A stretch of DNA of 64,000 nt from Bradyrhizobium sp. (GCF_030646015.1 NZ_JAUSLT010000106.1:1-64000), one strand, 5' to 3'. Shown: positions 48,211 to 58,566, counted from the stretch's first letter. Notes: generated by a model not told the origin, from the letters alone. Numbers and translations are program-made.

Positions 48211-50136
48211 ATGCGAGGAAGTCAGCTGTTCGACGCGTCATTGTCCGACAATGGCCGTTACCGCATGCTGATCGAGGCCATCACCGATTACGCGATCTAT
48301 ATGCTTGATTCCAACGGCATCGTGTCGAGCTGGAACCCGGGCGCGCGGCGCTTCAAGGGCTACGAAGCCTCCGAAATCGTGGGCGAACATTTCTCGCGCT
48401 TTTACACTGAGGCCGATCGCGCTACGGGATTGCCGCAAAGGGCGCTGGAGACCGCGGCACGCGAGGGAAAGTTCGAGAGCGAGGGATGGCGTGTCCGCAA
48501 GGATGGTACCCGGTTCTGGGCCTTTGTCGTCATCGACCCGATCAGGGATGGTTCCGGCAACGTCGTCGGTTACGCCAAGATCACGCGCGACCTGACCGAG
48601 CGGCGAGCCGCCGAGGAACAGCTCAGGCGAAGCGAGGAGCAGTTCAAGCGTCTTGTTCAGGGCGTCACCGACTACGCTATCTACATGCTGACGCCGGAGG
48701 GCCTGGTGTCGAGCTGGAACGCGGGTGCGGAACGGATCAAGGGCTACGAGGCCTCCGAAATCATCGGGCAGCATTTCTCCCGATTCTATATCGAGCAGGA
48801 CCAGCGCGCGGGAGCCCCGCAAGCCGCGCTCGAAACGGCGGCGCGCGATGGCAGGTTCGAAAAGGAAGGCTGGCGCCAGCGCAAGGACGGCAGCAAATTC
48901 ATGGCCAGCGTCGTCATCGATCCGATCCGCGCCGACGATGGAACATTGCTGGGCTTCGCCAAGATCACCCGCGACATTACCGAGCGCAGAAAGTCCGAGC
49001 GCGCACTGCAGGAGACCCGCGAAGCCCTGTTCCAGTCGCAGAAAATGGACGCGATCGGACAGCTCACCGGCGGCGTCGCGCATGATTTCAACAATCTCCT
49101 GATGGCGGTGCTGGGCAGCCTCGAACTGCTGCGCAAGCGTCTTCCCGACGATCCCAAGACGTTACGTCTGGTTGATAACGCCATGCACGCCGCCCAGCGC
49201 GGCGCCGGGTTGACGCAGCGGATGCTGGCCTTCGCGCGCCGGCAGGAGCTCAATCCGGTGGCGCTCGACGTTGCGGACCTCGTTCGCGGCATGACCGATC
49301 TGCTGCACAGTTCGCTCGGCGCCACCGCGCAGATCACGATGGAGTTCGCCTCCGGGCTGAACAAGGTTCTCGCCGATCCGAACCAGCTGGAACTGGCCAT
49401 CCTCAATCTCGTCGTCAATGCGCGGGACGCGATGCCGAAAGGCGGCTTGGTCGTCATCACCGCGAAGGAGGAGACCATCGCGGGCGCGCCGGACCTGAAG
49501 GACGGAAATTATGTCTGTCTGTCGGTGACCGACAACGGATGCGGAATGGACGAAGCCACGCGCCGGCGGGCGCTGGAGCCCTTCTTCACCACCAAGGGCA
49601 TCGGCAAGGGCACCGGACTGGGGCTGTCGATGGTTCATGGCATGATCCAGCAGTCCGGCGGCAAGTTCATGCTCAGGAGCAGCAAGGGCGACGGCACCAC
49701 GGCCGAGCTTTGGCTTCCGGTAGCGGACGGTCCTGACCATGTTCGGAACGAAGCCGCCTTGAGGCCATCGAATGGAAAGGAAGGTCCTCTCCTGATCCTC
49801 GCGGTGGATGACGATGCGCTGGTGCTGCTCAATACCGCGGCCATGCTGGAAGACCTCGGCCACACCGTGCTGGAGGCGGTCTCCGGCAAGGACGCCCTCG
49901 ACATCATCCGGCGCGACGACACCATCGATCTCGTGATCACCGACCAGGCCATGCCGCACATGACGGGCTCGGATCTCGCCGCCGCGATCAGGGCGGAAAA
50001 GCCCTATCTGCCGATCATCCTGGCGACCGGATTCGCCGAGCTGCCGCCCGGCGCGGACGAGGGCCTGCCCAAACTGTCGAAGCCGTTTCTGCAGCAGCAG
50101 CTCGCGGATGTGATCGCGAAGACGGTGGCGGGTTGA
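48211..50136 (+). CDS. PAS-PAS hybrid sensor histidine kinase with C-terminal receiver
   Basis: Two near-identical PAS units (YAIYMLxxxGxVSSWNxGAxRxKGYEASEIxGxHFSRFY); GGVAHDFNNLLMAVLG; LAVDDDALVLLN receiver. Confidence 0.93.
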   Translation: MRGSQLFDASLSDNGRYRMLIEAITDYAIYMLDSNGIVSSWNPGARRFKGYEASEIVGEHFSRFYTEADRATGLPQRALETAAREGKFESEGWRVRKDGTRFWAFVVIDPIRDGSGNVVGYAKITRDLTERRAAEEQLRRSEEQFKRLVQGVTDYAIYMLTPEGLVSSWNAGAERIKGYEASEIIGQHFSRFYIEQDQRAGAPQAALETAARDGRFEKEGWRQRKDGSKFMASVVIDPIRADDGTLLGFAKITRDITERRKSERALQETREALFQSQKMDAIGQLTGGVAHDFNNLLMAVLGSLELLRKRLPDDPKTLRLVDNAMHAAQRGAGLTQRMLAFARRQELNPVALDVADLVRGMTDLLHSSLGATAQITMEFASGLNKVLADPNQLELAILNLVVNARDAMPKGGLVVITAKEETIAGAPDLKDGNYVCLSVTDNGCGMDEATRRRALEPFFTTKGIGKGTGLGLSMVHGMIQQSGGKFMLRSSKGDGTTAELWLPVADGPDHVRNEAALRPSNGKEGPLLILAVDDDALVLLNTAAMLEDLGHTVLEAVSGKDALDIIRRDDTIDLVITDQAMPHMTGSDLAAAIRAEKPYLPIILATGFAELPPGADEGLPKLSKPFLQQQLADVIAKTVAG

Positions 50137-50160
50137 GGCGGGGGGTCTTCAAGTAAAGTC

Positions 50161-50271
50161 CGTAGCCCGGATGGAGCGCTTGCGAAATCCGGGGCCGCCG
50201 CCGCGTTCGTCCCGGATTGCGCCAGCGGGCGGCGCTTCGCGCCGACCGTGGGCTCCATCCGGGCTACGGAG
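50161..50271. repeat. Dispersed palindromic repeat, family G (gtagcccggatggagcgc...gctccatccgggctac)
   Basis: Inverted repeat between convergent gene ends. Confidence 0.85.
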
Positions 50272-50278
50272 CCCCATC

Positions 50279-53200
50279 CTACTCCGCCGCGGGCGAATGC
50301 GCGATGGCCGGTGCCGGCTTGTGGCCGCCGGAATGATCGCCCGGTCCGGGCTCGTTCTCGCCGCTGGAGGCCAGCAGCTTCTTGCCGAAGCGCCAGATCA
50401 GGGCGCCGAGGTCGTCCATCAGGATGAACATCGCGGGCACGAACACCAGCGACAGCAACGTCGAGAACACTAGGCCGCCGATCACCGCCAGCGCCATCGG
50501 CGAACGGAATTCGCCGCCGGCGCCGAACGCCAGTGCCGAGGGCATCATGCCGGCTGCCATCGCGATGGTGGTCATGACGATGGGACGCGCGCGCTTGATG
50601 CCGGCGTCGATGATCGCCGCGTCGCGCGGCGCGCCCTCGCGGATCGACTCGACCGCGAATTCCACCAGCATGATGGCGTTCTTGGTGACGATGCCCATCA
50701 GCATCAGGATGCCGATCCATACCGGCGTCGTCAGCTGCTTGCCGGTCAACAGCAGCGCCGCGATGGCGCCGCCGATCGAGAGCGGCAGCGAGAACAGGAT
50801 GGTGATCGGCTGCAGGAAGGTGCCGAACAACAACACCAGCACTGCATAGACCATCATCAGGCCGGTGGTGATCGCGGTGGCGAAACCTTCCGACAGTTCG
50901 TTGAGGCTTTCGGCGTCGCCCGAGGGGCTGACCTTGACGCCCTTGGGCAGGCTCTTCATGACCGGCAGGTCGTAGATTTTCTTGGTGGCGTCGCCGAGCG
51001 CCGCGGAGCCGACGAGGTCGGCGGCCACGGTGGCCTGACGTTCCCGGTCGTAGCGGTTGATGCTGGTCGGCCCCTGATCGAGCCGGATGTCGGCGACCAC
51101 CGAGAGCGGCACGCCGCCCTTTTCGCCGCGCTGGCCCAAAGGCACCCGCAACTGTTCGAGGATCTGCAGGTCGCCGCGCGCGCCGTCCTCGAGCTGGACC
51201 CGGATCGGCACCAGCCGGCCGCCGGCGTCGAATTTCGCCAGCGCCGGGCCGACGTCGCCGATGGTGGCGACGCGGATGGTCTGCGACAGGCTTTCGGTGG
51301 AGACGCCGAGCCTTGCCGCCAGCTCTGCCCGCGGCTGGATGCGAAGCTCCGGCCGGTCGAGCGAGGTTTCGGAGATCACGTTGGAGATGATCGGAATCCG
51401 CTTCATCTGCGTCGCCAGCTCGCTGGCGACATTGCCGACGATGTTGCTGTCGACGCCGGTGACGACCAGCGAGATCGCGCGCAGGCCGTTTTCGTCGAGG
51501 AACCAGAACCGGATGTCCGGAACGTTCTCGAGATCGCCCGAGATTGCCAGCTCCAGCTCGCGCTGGGTAATCTTGCGGTCGCCCTTCGGCGTATAATTGA
51601 TGATCAGCGCGGCGCGGCGCACTTCGAAGATGCCCGGAGGCACACGGCCGCCGTCGACGAACACGCTCTTGATCTCGGGCCGCTTGCGCAGGCGCGTCAC
51701 GATCTCCTCGGTGACCTTCTCGGTATAGGCAAGCTGCGACCCCGGCGGCAGCTCCATCGCCAGCAGCGAGCGCGCGGTGTCCTGCGCCGGCAGGAAGCCC
51801 TGCGGCAGCAGCGTGATGCTCCAGATCGAGACGGCGAGGGTGCCGAAGCCGGCCAGCACGGTGATGAAGTAGTGTTTCACCGACCAGGTCACGAGCTTGG
51901 TATAGGTCTTCAGGATGCGGCCCGGCGGCGGGTCCTCGTGCGGATGGTCCTTCAGGAAGTAGGCGGCCAGCACCGGCGTGACGAAGCGGGCGGCCAGCAG
52001 CGAGAAGAACACCTGCACCGACACCGTGATGCCGAATTGCTTGAAGAATTGCCCGGCGATCCCCGACATGAAGCTTGCCGGCGCGAAGATCGCGATGATG
52101 GTCAGCGAGATCGCGATCACGGCGAGGCCGATCTCGTCGGCGGCTTCCAGTGCGGCGCGATAGGGCGACTTGCCCATTCGCATGTGGCGCACGATGTTCT
52201 CGATCTCGACGATGGCGTCGTCGACCAGGATGCCCGTCGACAGCGTGATGGCGAGGAAGCTGACCAGGTTCAGCGAGAATCCCAGCATGTCCATCGCCCA
52301 GAACGCCGGGAAGATCGACAGCGGCAGCGAGACCGCAACGATGATGGTGGCGCGGATGTCGCGCAGGAACAACAGCACGACGATGACGGCGAGGATGGCG
52401 CCTTCGAACAAGGTCGAAATCGCCGCTTCATAATTGCCCTTGGTGAAATCCACCGAGGTATCGATCAGCTTGAGGTCGACGTCGGGATAGGCGCTCTTCA
52501 GCGCTTCGATGCGCTTCTGCACGGCGGCGGCGACCACCACGTCGCTGGCGCCCTTGGAGCGCTTGATGCCGAGCGCCACCACCGGCTCGCCGTTCAGGCG
52601 CGCGAAGGTGCGGCGGTCGGCGATGGTGTCGGTGACGGTGCCGAGATCGTCGAGACGAACCTCGCCGCCGCCGAACAGCGGGATCATAGTGCCGGCGAGA
52701 TCGTTCAGGGTCTTGGCACCGGCCAGCGTACGGATCGCCTGGTCGTTCTTGCCGATCTCGGCACGGCCGCCGGCGAGATCGACATTGGTGCCGCGCAGGA
52801 TCTGGCTGACATTGACCGCGGTCAGGCCCGCGGCCTGCAGCCGGTCGGGATCCAGCGACACCAGGATTTCGCGCTCGACACCGCCGATCCGCTCGACCTG
52901 GGCGACGCCGCGCACACCCTGCAGCGCGCGCTTGACCACGTCGTCGACGAAATAGGACAGCTGCTCGGGCGTCTTGCCGGGCGAGATCGCGGCATAGGTG
53001 ACGATCGGCAGGCCGATCACGTCGACGCGCTGGATCAGCGGCTCGTTGACGTTCTGCGGCAGGTTGGAGCGCACCCTTGTGACGGCGTCCTTGACGTCGT
53101 TCAGCGCCCGGTCGGTGTTGGTCTCGAGCGCGAACTGGATTGTGGTCAGCGACAGCCCGTCGGTGATCGACGACGAAATGTGCCGCACGCCCTCGACGCC

Positions 53201-53422
53201 GGACACGCCGTCCTCGATGGTCTTGGTGACCTGCGATTCCAGTTCGGCGGGTGCCGCGCCGAACTGCGACACCGCGACCGAGATCACCGGGATGTCGGCG
53301 CTCGGCAGCCGCGTCACCGCGAGCTTGGTGAAGCTGACCCAGCCCAGTACCAGAAGGATGATGGAGAAGACGATCGACGGCAGCGGGTTTCGGATCGACC
53401 AGGCCGAGATATTGAGAGCCAT
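50279..53422 (-). CDS. RND efflux transporter permease (AcrB/HAE1-like)
   Basis: 1047 aa; NPLPSIVFSIILLVLGWVSFTKLAVTRLPSADIPVISVAV; STGILVDDAIVEIENIVRHM. Confidence 0.95.
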   Translation of the reverse strand: MALNISAWSIRNPLPSIVFSIILLVLGWVSFTKLAVTRLPSADIPVISVAVSQFGAAPAELESQVTKTIEDGVSGVEGVRHISSSITDGLSLTTIQFALETNTDRALNDVKDAVTRVRSNLPQNVNEPLIQRVDVIGLPIVTYAAISPGKTPEQLSYFVDDVVKRALQGVRGVAQVERIGGVEREILVSLDPDRLQAAGLTAVNVSQILRGTNVDLAGGRAEIGKNDQAIRTLAGAKTLNDLAGTMIPLFGGGEVRLDDLGTVTDTIADRRTFARLNGEPVVALGIKRSKGASDVVVAAAVQKRIEALKSAYPDVDLKLIDTSVDFTKGNYEAAISTLFEGAILAVIVVLLFLRDIRATIIVAVSLPLSIFPAFWAMDMLGFSLNLVSFLAITLSTGILVDDAIVEIENIVRHMRMGKSPYRAALEAADEIGLAVIAISLTIIAIFAPASFMSGIAGQFFKQFGITVSVQVFFSLLAARFVTPVLAAYFLKDHPHEDPPPGRILKTYTKLVTWSVKHYFITVLAGFGTLAVSIWSITLLPQGFLPAQDTARSLLAMELPPGSQLAYTEKVTEEIVTRLRKRPEIKSVFVDGGRVPPGIFEVRRAALIINYTPKGDRKITQRELELAISGDLENVPDIRFWFLDENGLRAISLVVTGVDSNIVGNVASELATQMKRIPIISNVISETSLDRPELRIQPRAELAARLGVSTESLSQTIRVATIGDVGPALAKFDAGGRLVPIRVQLEDGARGDLQILEQLRVPLGQRGEKGGVPLSVVADIRLDQGPTSINRYDRERQATVAADLVGSAALGDATKKIYDLPVMKSLPKGVKVSPSGDAESLNELSEGFATAITTGLMMVYAVLVLLFGTFLQPITILFSLPLSIGGAIAALLLTGKQLTTPVWIGILMLMGIVTKNAIMLVEFAVESIREGAPRDAAIIDAGIKRARPIVMTTIAMAAGMMPSALAFGAGGEFRSPMALAVIGGLVFSTLLSLVFVPAMFILMDDLGALIWRFGKKLLASSGENEPGPGDHSGGHKPAPAIAHSPAAE

Positions 53423-54333
53423 CAGCGCACCCGCGTTCGATCTAGTTCCTCGGCGAACATGGTCTTGATCTGGTCGCCGTCATGCAGCGAGGTGCCCGCG
53501 TCGGCGACGACGATTTCGCCGACGTCGAGGCCCTCGAGGATTTCCGTTGATGTGTCGGACACCAGCCCGACCCTCACTTTCCGCGTCTCAACGATGTTTC
53601 CTTTGACCACCTGAACGGTCGAATGGTCAATGGCGGTGCGCGGGATCGCGACGCCGCAACTGCGCTTGGCGTCGATGCTGGCGCGCGCAAACATGCCGAT
53701 CTTGAGCGACGGGTTGTTGGTCAGCGCGATCCGGATATGGCCGAGCTGGGTGGCGCGGTCGATCTGCGGCGAGACCAGCCGCACGCGCCCGATCAAATCG
53801 GGCACGTTGTCCCGGCTGATCCGCGCGCCGGCGCCGGGATTTAGCTTCAGCATATGGATCGCCGGCACTTCGGCATCCAGTTCGATCTCGTTGTTGACGG
53901 AAATCCGGAACATCGGGCCGGCCTGCGGCGAGGCGGGCGCGCCGGCGATGGTCCTGACTTCGGTAACGAGGCCGGCGGCCGGCGCGCGCAGCACGGTCGG
54001 GCCGGGCCGCGTCCCGGGCTGCTGCGGCGGCGGTGTCAGCCGCGCCAGTTCCTGATTGTCGGTGACGATGTCGCCTTCGCGCACCAGCACCTCGGAAACC
54101 CTGGAGCCCTCCTGCTCGACGCCGACCACCGCTTCGCGGCGCGGCACGATAAAGCCGGTGACCCGGACCAGGTCGGAGAAGCAGGCGTTGGTGCTCTTGG
54201 TGACGATGACCATCGCCTTGGTCGGAATTTCCTTTTCCTCGGGACGAGGACGGTGCCCAAGCCAGTAGTAAACCCCCACCGCGACCACGACGACCACTCC
54301 GATCGCAGGCTTGAGATATTCGGAGAGCTTCAT
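53422..54333 (-). CDS. RND efflux periplasmic adaptor
   Basis: MKLSEYLKPAIGVVVVVAVGVYYWLGHRP; VTGFIVPRREAVVGVEQEGSRVSEVLVREGDIVTDNQELARL; adjoins permease. Confidence 0.92.
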   Translation of the reverse strand: MKLSEYLKPAIGVVVVVAVGVYYWLGHRPRPEEKEIPTKAMVIVTKSTNACFSDLVRVTGFIVPRREAVVGVEQEGSRVSEVLVREGDIVTDNQELARLTPPPQQPGTRPGPTVLRAPAAGLVTEVRTIAGAPASPQAGPMFRISVNNEIELDAEVPAIHMLKLNPGAGARISRDNVPDLIGRVRLVSPQIDRATQLGHIRIALTNNPSLKIGMFARASIDAKRSCGVAIPRTAIDHSTVQVVKGNIVETRKVRVGLVSDTSTEILEGLDVGEIVVADAGTSLHDGDQIKTMFAEELDRTRVR

Positions 54334-54377
54334 CGCCGGATCGATCCAGACCTGTCGGGAGGGAGGTATCAAGACGC

Positions 54378-54452
54378 TTTATCGCGTTTTCTTTATAGCG
54401 TTTTCCGGCGAAGTGGATACCGGCTCGCGCGGGGAAAATGCGTCAAATAAAC
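54378..54452. repeat. Dispersed repeat, family I (gcgttttc.ggcgaagtggataccggctcgcgcggggaaaatgcgtcaaa)
   Basis: Clear match to the inverted copy at 59189-59262. Confidence 0.8.
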
Positions 54453-54507
54453 ACAGAGCCTCCGTTCCGGCGCGATCGGAACGGAGGCCCGTGATGGAAA
54501 AAATCTA

Positions 54508-55176
54508 CTATTGCTTGGACGCCGTGGTCTTGTTGGCCATGTTGACGACCTGCACGCGGCGGTTGGCTTCCGCCAGCGGCTGGCTCGGATCCTTCAGCTT
54601 GCTCTCGCCGTATCCGACGGTCACGAGGTCAGCGCCAGCGATGCCGTATTTTTCGGTCAAATAGCGCTTGATCGAGTCGGCGCGCCGCTCCGACAGGTCC
54701 TGGTTGTAACCGTCGCTGCCCGCGGCGTCGGTGTGGCCGGCGACGATGAAGGTCGAGCCCTTCAGATCGGCACTGCTCAGCGCCTTTCCGAGCGCCTGCA
54801 CCGAAGCCAGCGATTTGGCGCTGATCTCGGCCGAATTGTAATCGAAGGTGATCTCCAGATCGATATTCGGCTTGTCCTTGGCGAGGGTGGCGATTTCCTC
54901 GCGCTCGCTGGCCGAGAGCGAACGGCTGGGCCGGCCGCGGATCTTCTGGACGAAACGCCCTTCCTCGGCGGAGATCACCGGTTCAGCCTGCTGCGGACCG
55001 ACCGACAGGCCGCGGGTCAGCGGCTTCTTGGCCGGCGGCGCCAGCGCCCGCAGGATCTGATCCTCGGTGACCTCGTCGGCGGCGATCGCCCCGGTCATTC
55101 CGAAAGACAACGTGGCGCCGATCGTCACGATCGAAAGGATTGCCGTGAGATTGTTCCTTCCAGAGATCTTCGACAT
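54508..55176 (-). CDS. OmpA-family peptidoglycan-associated protein
   Basis: ITFDYNSAEISAKSLASVQALGKAL...FIVAGHTDAAGSDGYNQDLSERRADSIKRYL. Confidence 0.92.
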   Translation of the reverse strand: MSKISGRNNLTAILSIVTIGATLSFGMTGAIAADEVTEDQILRALAPPAKKPLTRGLSVGPQQAEPVISAEEGRFVQKIRGRPSRSLSASEREEIATLAKDKPNIDLEITFDYNSAEISAKSLASVQALGKALSSADLKGSTFIVAGHTDAAGSDGYNQDLSERRADSIKRYLTEKYGIAGADLVTVGYGESKLKDPSQPLAEANRRVQVVNMANKTTASKQ

Positions 55177-55342
55177 TGCCAGTCCCTCCTGCGCGCCTCG
55201 CGCGGTTGCAATCCGTTCTCAAATACGCCGCCGGAAAATCGGGCGCAGGCCCGTCGCCTGCCCGGCCCGGCAACTTTCCTGGATTCGTCTCTGCTGCCTG
55301 CTCCAGGGTTCAGGCAGCGCCGGTCCCTGCCTCAAATAATCC

Positions 55343-56869
55343 TCAGCGTATCCCGTAACTCGCGAATTCCTTAACAATATTCGGATCCATCGCCTTGGCA
55401 TTGGTGATGTCCAGCTCGCCCTCGGAAATCGAGCCGTTTCGCTGCTTGGCGAGGCCGCGGCCGTACAGCGACGAGGTCAGCCGCGGGTTGATCTTGAGGG
55501 CGGCGTCGAAATCAGCAATTGCATTCTTGGTCTGCCCACTCTTCAGGTTGACGAGGCCGCGGCTGTCGAGGGCATCGACGAAGTTCGGGCGTAGCCGCAG
55601 CGCTTCGTTGCAATCCTTCAGGGCGGCCTGCAGGTCGCCGATCACGGCGCGGGCCCAGCAGCGGTTGTTATGGGCTTCCACGTCCTTGGGGTTCAGCCGC
55701 AGCGAGTTGTCGAAATCCTTGATGGCAAGGCTGTAGGCGCCCTTGCTGGCATAGACCTGGCCCCGCCGGTACAGCGCGCCGCCGTCATCCGGATTGGCGG
55801 CAAGCTTAGCGGTCAGGCTCTTGATGGTCGGATCCTCGGCCAGCGCCAGAGCCGTCGGCGCCTCGGTTTTTTCCGCTTCGGGCGGAGTGGCGACGATTTC
55901 GGGCGGCTTTGGCGGTGCCGGCGGCGGCGTTTCGACACGCGGCAGCGGCGGCGGTTCGACCTTTGCGGCCGGCGGCGGTTGGGGGGGGGCCTGAGGCGTG
56001 GCCTGAGGCGTGACTTGAGGGGTGATTTGGGGCGGCGGGGGCGGCGTCACGGGAGGCTTCACCGGCGGAGTAACCTGGGGTACCGCCGCCACCTGACCCT
56101 GGCCGGCCGGCTTCGCGCCCGGGATGAAAGAAAAATCCTCGGCCAGGGAGGACGAAATCCACGGCACCTGCTCGCTGCGGGAGGCGCGGGTGACGCCGAC
56201 CCGGGTCCGGTTCAGGGTTTCCTCGGCCATCAGGTCGGGAACGCGAATTTCCTTGAGCAATTCCTTCACGAACAGGCTGCGGTCGCCGCCATTGTCGCTG
56301 ACAACGGAAGACAACGCGGCCGAATACATCACCAGCGTTCCGTTCGGCGCGATCACGGGAGCGAGGCCCGCGGAAAAGCTGCGGAACCGGCGCTCGAACG
56401 GGTTGCGCCTGGAGGCGTCGATCAGGGCGATCTTGACGCCGGCGCCGCGGCTGTTGATTTCGCCGAGCACCGTCTCCAGGCTGAAGCCATCGCGGCGAAC
56501 ATCGGGTTCGGTCCAGATCTGGGCGTCGACCGGAATCATGTAGCTCTGGCGGCCGGACTGGATGCCGAACCCGCTGAAGAAAACCAGCGCCACCGAGCCG
56601 GGCTTGATCTTTCCGTAAAGCTTGTCGAAGGCGCGCCGCATCGCGTCGCCGGTCAGGTTTTCGCCGATCTCGACGTTGAAGCCGTCGCGCTTGAGCTCGT
56701 CGGCGACGGCGCGGGCATCGTTGATCGGCTCCTTCAGCGGCGCTTCGGCGTCGGGATATTTGGCGTTGCCGATAACCAGCGCAAACCGTTCGGCGCCCGC
56801 GGCGGCGGCCGGGACAATCGGAAGCACCGACAAAGCCGAAATCAGCAACAATGCAAGGCGGATTCTCAT
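55343..56869 (-). CDS. caspase-like (C14 fold) plus TPR protein, predicted catalytically inactive
   Basis: FALVIGNAKYPDAEAPLKEPINDARAVADEL, FFSGFGIQSGRQSYMIPVDAQIW, ALIDASRRNPFERRFR; Pro/Gln/Thr linker; C-terminal TPRs. Confidence 0.88.
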   Translation of the reverse strand: MRIRLALLLISALSVLPIVPAAAAGAERFALVIGNAKYPDAEAPLKEPINDARAVADELKRDGFNVEIGENLTGDAMRRAFDKLYGKIKPGSVALVFFSGFGIQSGRQSYMIPVDAQIWTEPDVRRDGFSLETVLGEINSRGAGVKIALIDASRRNPFERRFRSFSAGLAPVIAPNGTLVMYSAALSSVVSDNGGDRSLFVKELLKEIRVPDLMAEETLNRTRVGVTRASRSEQVPWISSSLAEDFSFIPGAKPAGQGQVAAVPQVTPPVKPPVTPPPPPQITPQVTPQATPQAPPQPPPAAKVEPPPLPRVETPPPAPPKPPEIVATPPEAEKTEAPTALALAEDPTIKSLTAKLAANPDDGGALYRRGQVYASKGAYSLAIKDFDNSLRLNPKDVEAHNNRCWARAVIGDLQAALKDCNEALRLRPNFVDALDSRGLVNLKSGQTKNAIADFDAALKINPRLTSSLYGRGLAKQRNGSISEGELDITNAKAMDPNIVKEFASYGIR

Positions 56870-57231
56870 AAATCAGCAGTCCAGCCAACTAGGCGCCGAC
56901 ACCAGCTTGCGCCTCGGCGACCTTACTCTACGGAAACCCCATTATCAAACCGGGCCGGCAAGCCCTGTCAACCGTTTGCGAAGCCGATCGTAGCAGCGAC
57001 AATTAACCGCGACGTGTCAGGGGAATAAATCCCACCCCGGCGGCGGCCTTCTCCGCCCATCAAACAATGTGGGTTCCGCGCGTGTTGCGTCGCAGCGGCC
57101 CAGCGAAGGTCAACGGAAGGTCGCCGCGGCGGCTGCGGCGAAGCGTCCGGTTTGACCTTTCCGGGCGGCGGTGGCTTAGCTCCAGGGACCATCTCAACAA
57201 ATCGGACAATCCAGACAAAGAAGAAGCACCG

Positions 57232-58038
57232 ATGGGAAACGCCTACGAAATCTACGCCCTGCGCTATGCCACGATGTCGCCGCGCACCCCCCACATGAAT
57301 TACCTGCAGCCGGATCCGCACGAAACCACGGCCCAGGATCTCGACTATTTCGTCTGGCTGATCCGGGGTGGCGGCCGCGACATTCTGGTCGACACCGGTT
57401 TCAACGCCGAGGAGGCGCAGGCGCGCGGCCGCAAGCTGACGCTCAATCCGGTCGATGCGCTGGCGCGCTTCGGCGTCGATGCCGACGCCATCAAGGATGT
57501 CGTCGTGACCCATCTGCATTACGACCATGCCGGCAATCTCGATCGCTTTCCCAAGGCGCGGTTTCATCTGCAGGATCGCGAGATGAGCTACGCCACCGGA
57601 CGCTGCATGTGCCACGGCACGCTGCGCCATCCGTTCTCGGTGGAGCACGTCACCTTGATGGTCCGTCACGTCTTCAATGAGCGCGTCACCTTCCACAATG
57701 GCGATGGCGAGGTGGCGCCCGGCGTGACCCTGCATCGCGTCGGCGGCCATTCCGACGGCCTGCAGGTGGTGCGGGTCGAGACCGCGCGCGGCCCTGTCGT
57801 GCTGGCGTCGGACGCCTCGCATTACTACGGCAACATGCATCGCCGCAGCCCGTTTCCGATCATCTATAACCTCGGCGACATGTTCGATGGCTGGGACATC
57901 GCGCACCGGCTGGCCGGTCATCCCGACCGCGTCATCCCCGGGCACGATCCTGTTGTCACCGAGATCTATCCGCGCGTCAGCGACAAGGTGGATGCCTGGT
58001 CGCTGCACCTGGCGCCATCGCGCTCATTCGCGAAGTAA
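57232..58038 (+). CDS. MBL-fold N-acyl homoserine lactonase-like hydrolase
   Basis: VVVTHLHYDHAGNLDRFPKARFHLQDREM (HxHxDH); GHSDGLQVV; ASDASHYYGNM. Confidence 0.85.
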   Translation: MGNAYEIYALRYATMSPRTPHMNYLQPDPHETTAQDLDYFVWLIRGGGRDILVDTGFNAEEAQARGRKLTLNPVDALARFGVDADAIKDVVVTHLHYDHAGNLDRFPKARFHLQDREMSYATGRCMCHGTLRHPFSVEHVTLMVRHVFNERVTFHNGDGEVAPGVTLHRVGGHSDGLQVVRVETARGPVVLASDASHYYGNMHRRSPFPIIYNLGDMFDGWDIAHRLAGHPDRVIPGHDPVVTEIYPRVSDKVDAWSLHLAPSRSFAK

Positions 58039-58052
58039 CTTCGGAGCTGACC

Positions 58053-58397
58053 ATGATCACACGCTTTCCCGGCCTTACATCGACCCGCAGCCGCGCCGTC
58101 GTTCACGACGACCTCGTGCTGACCGTGGCAGTGGCGCCCGATCCGGTGTCGTCCTCGATGTATGAACAGAGCGCCAAAGCGCTGGCCCGCATCGACGAGA
58201 GCCTCGCGCTGTGCGGCTCGGACAAGAGCAGGATCCTTTCAGCGATCGTCTACATCGCCGACATGAAACGCAAGGGGGAGATGAACCGCGCCTGGGACGA
58301 ATGGGTTGACAGCAAAAATCCGCCGATGCGCGCCTGCCTCGGCGTCGAGCTCGAACCGCCGCATATCGTGGAGATCGTGGTGACGGCGGTGAAGTGA
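58053..58397 (+). CDS. RidA/YjgF-family protein
   Basis: ALARIDESLALCGSDKSRILSAIVYIADMKRKGEMNRAWDEWVDSKNPPMRACLGVELEPPHIVEIVVTAVK. Confidence 0.9.
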   Translation: MITRFPGLTSTRSRAVVHDDLVLTVAVAPDPVSSSMYEQSAKALARIDESLALCGSDKSRILSAIVYIADMKRKGEMNRAWDEWVDSKNPPMRACLGVELEPPHIVEIVVTAVK

Positions 58398-58447
58398 GGG
58401 CGGTCGGGATGGTGCACGGGCGGGTGACGTTGAAGCGCGACTGCGTC

Positions 58448-58547
58448 AACCGTCATTGCGAGCGAAGCGAAGCAATCCATCTTTCCTGAAACGCCACAGA
58501 AGAAAGAAAGCTGGATTGCTTCGTCGCAAGCGCTCCTCGCAATGACG
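58448..58547. repeat. Dispersed palindromic repeat, family B copy
   Basis: accgtcattgcgagcgaagcgaagcaatcc...ggattgcttcgtcgcaagcgctcctcgcaatgacg. Confidence 0.9.
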
Positions 58548-58566
58548 TTGATAGTACTGAGCACTC

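Noticed and set aside
51872-53614. 580-aa plus-strand ORF
   Set aside because: Antisense shadow of the RND permease.
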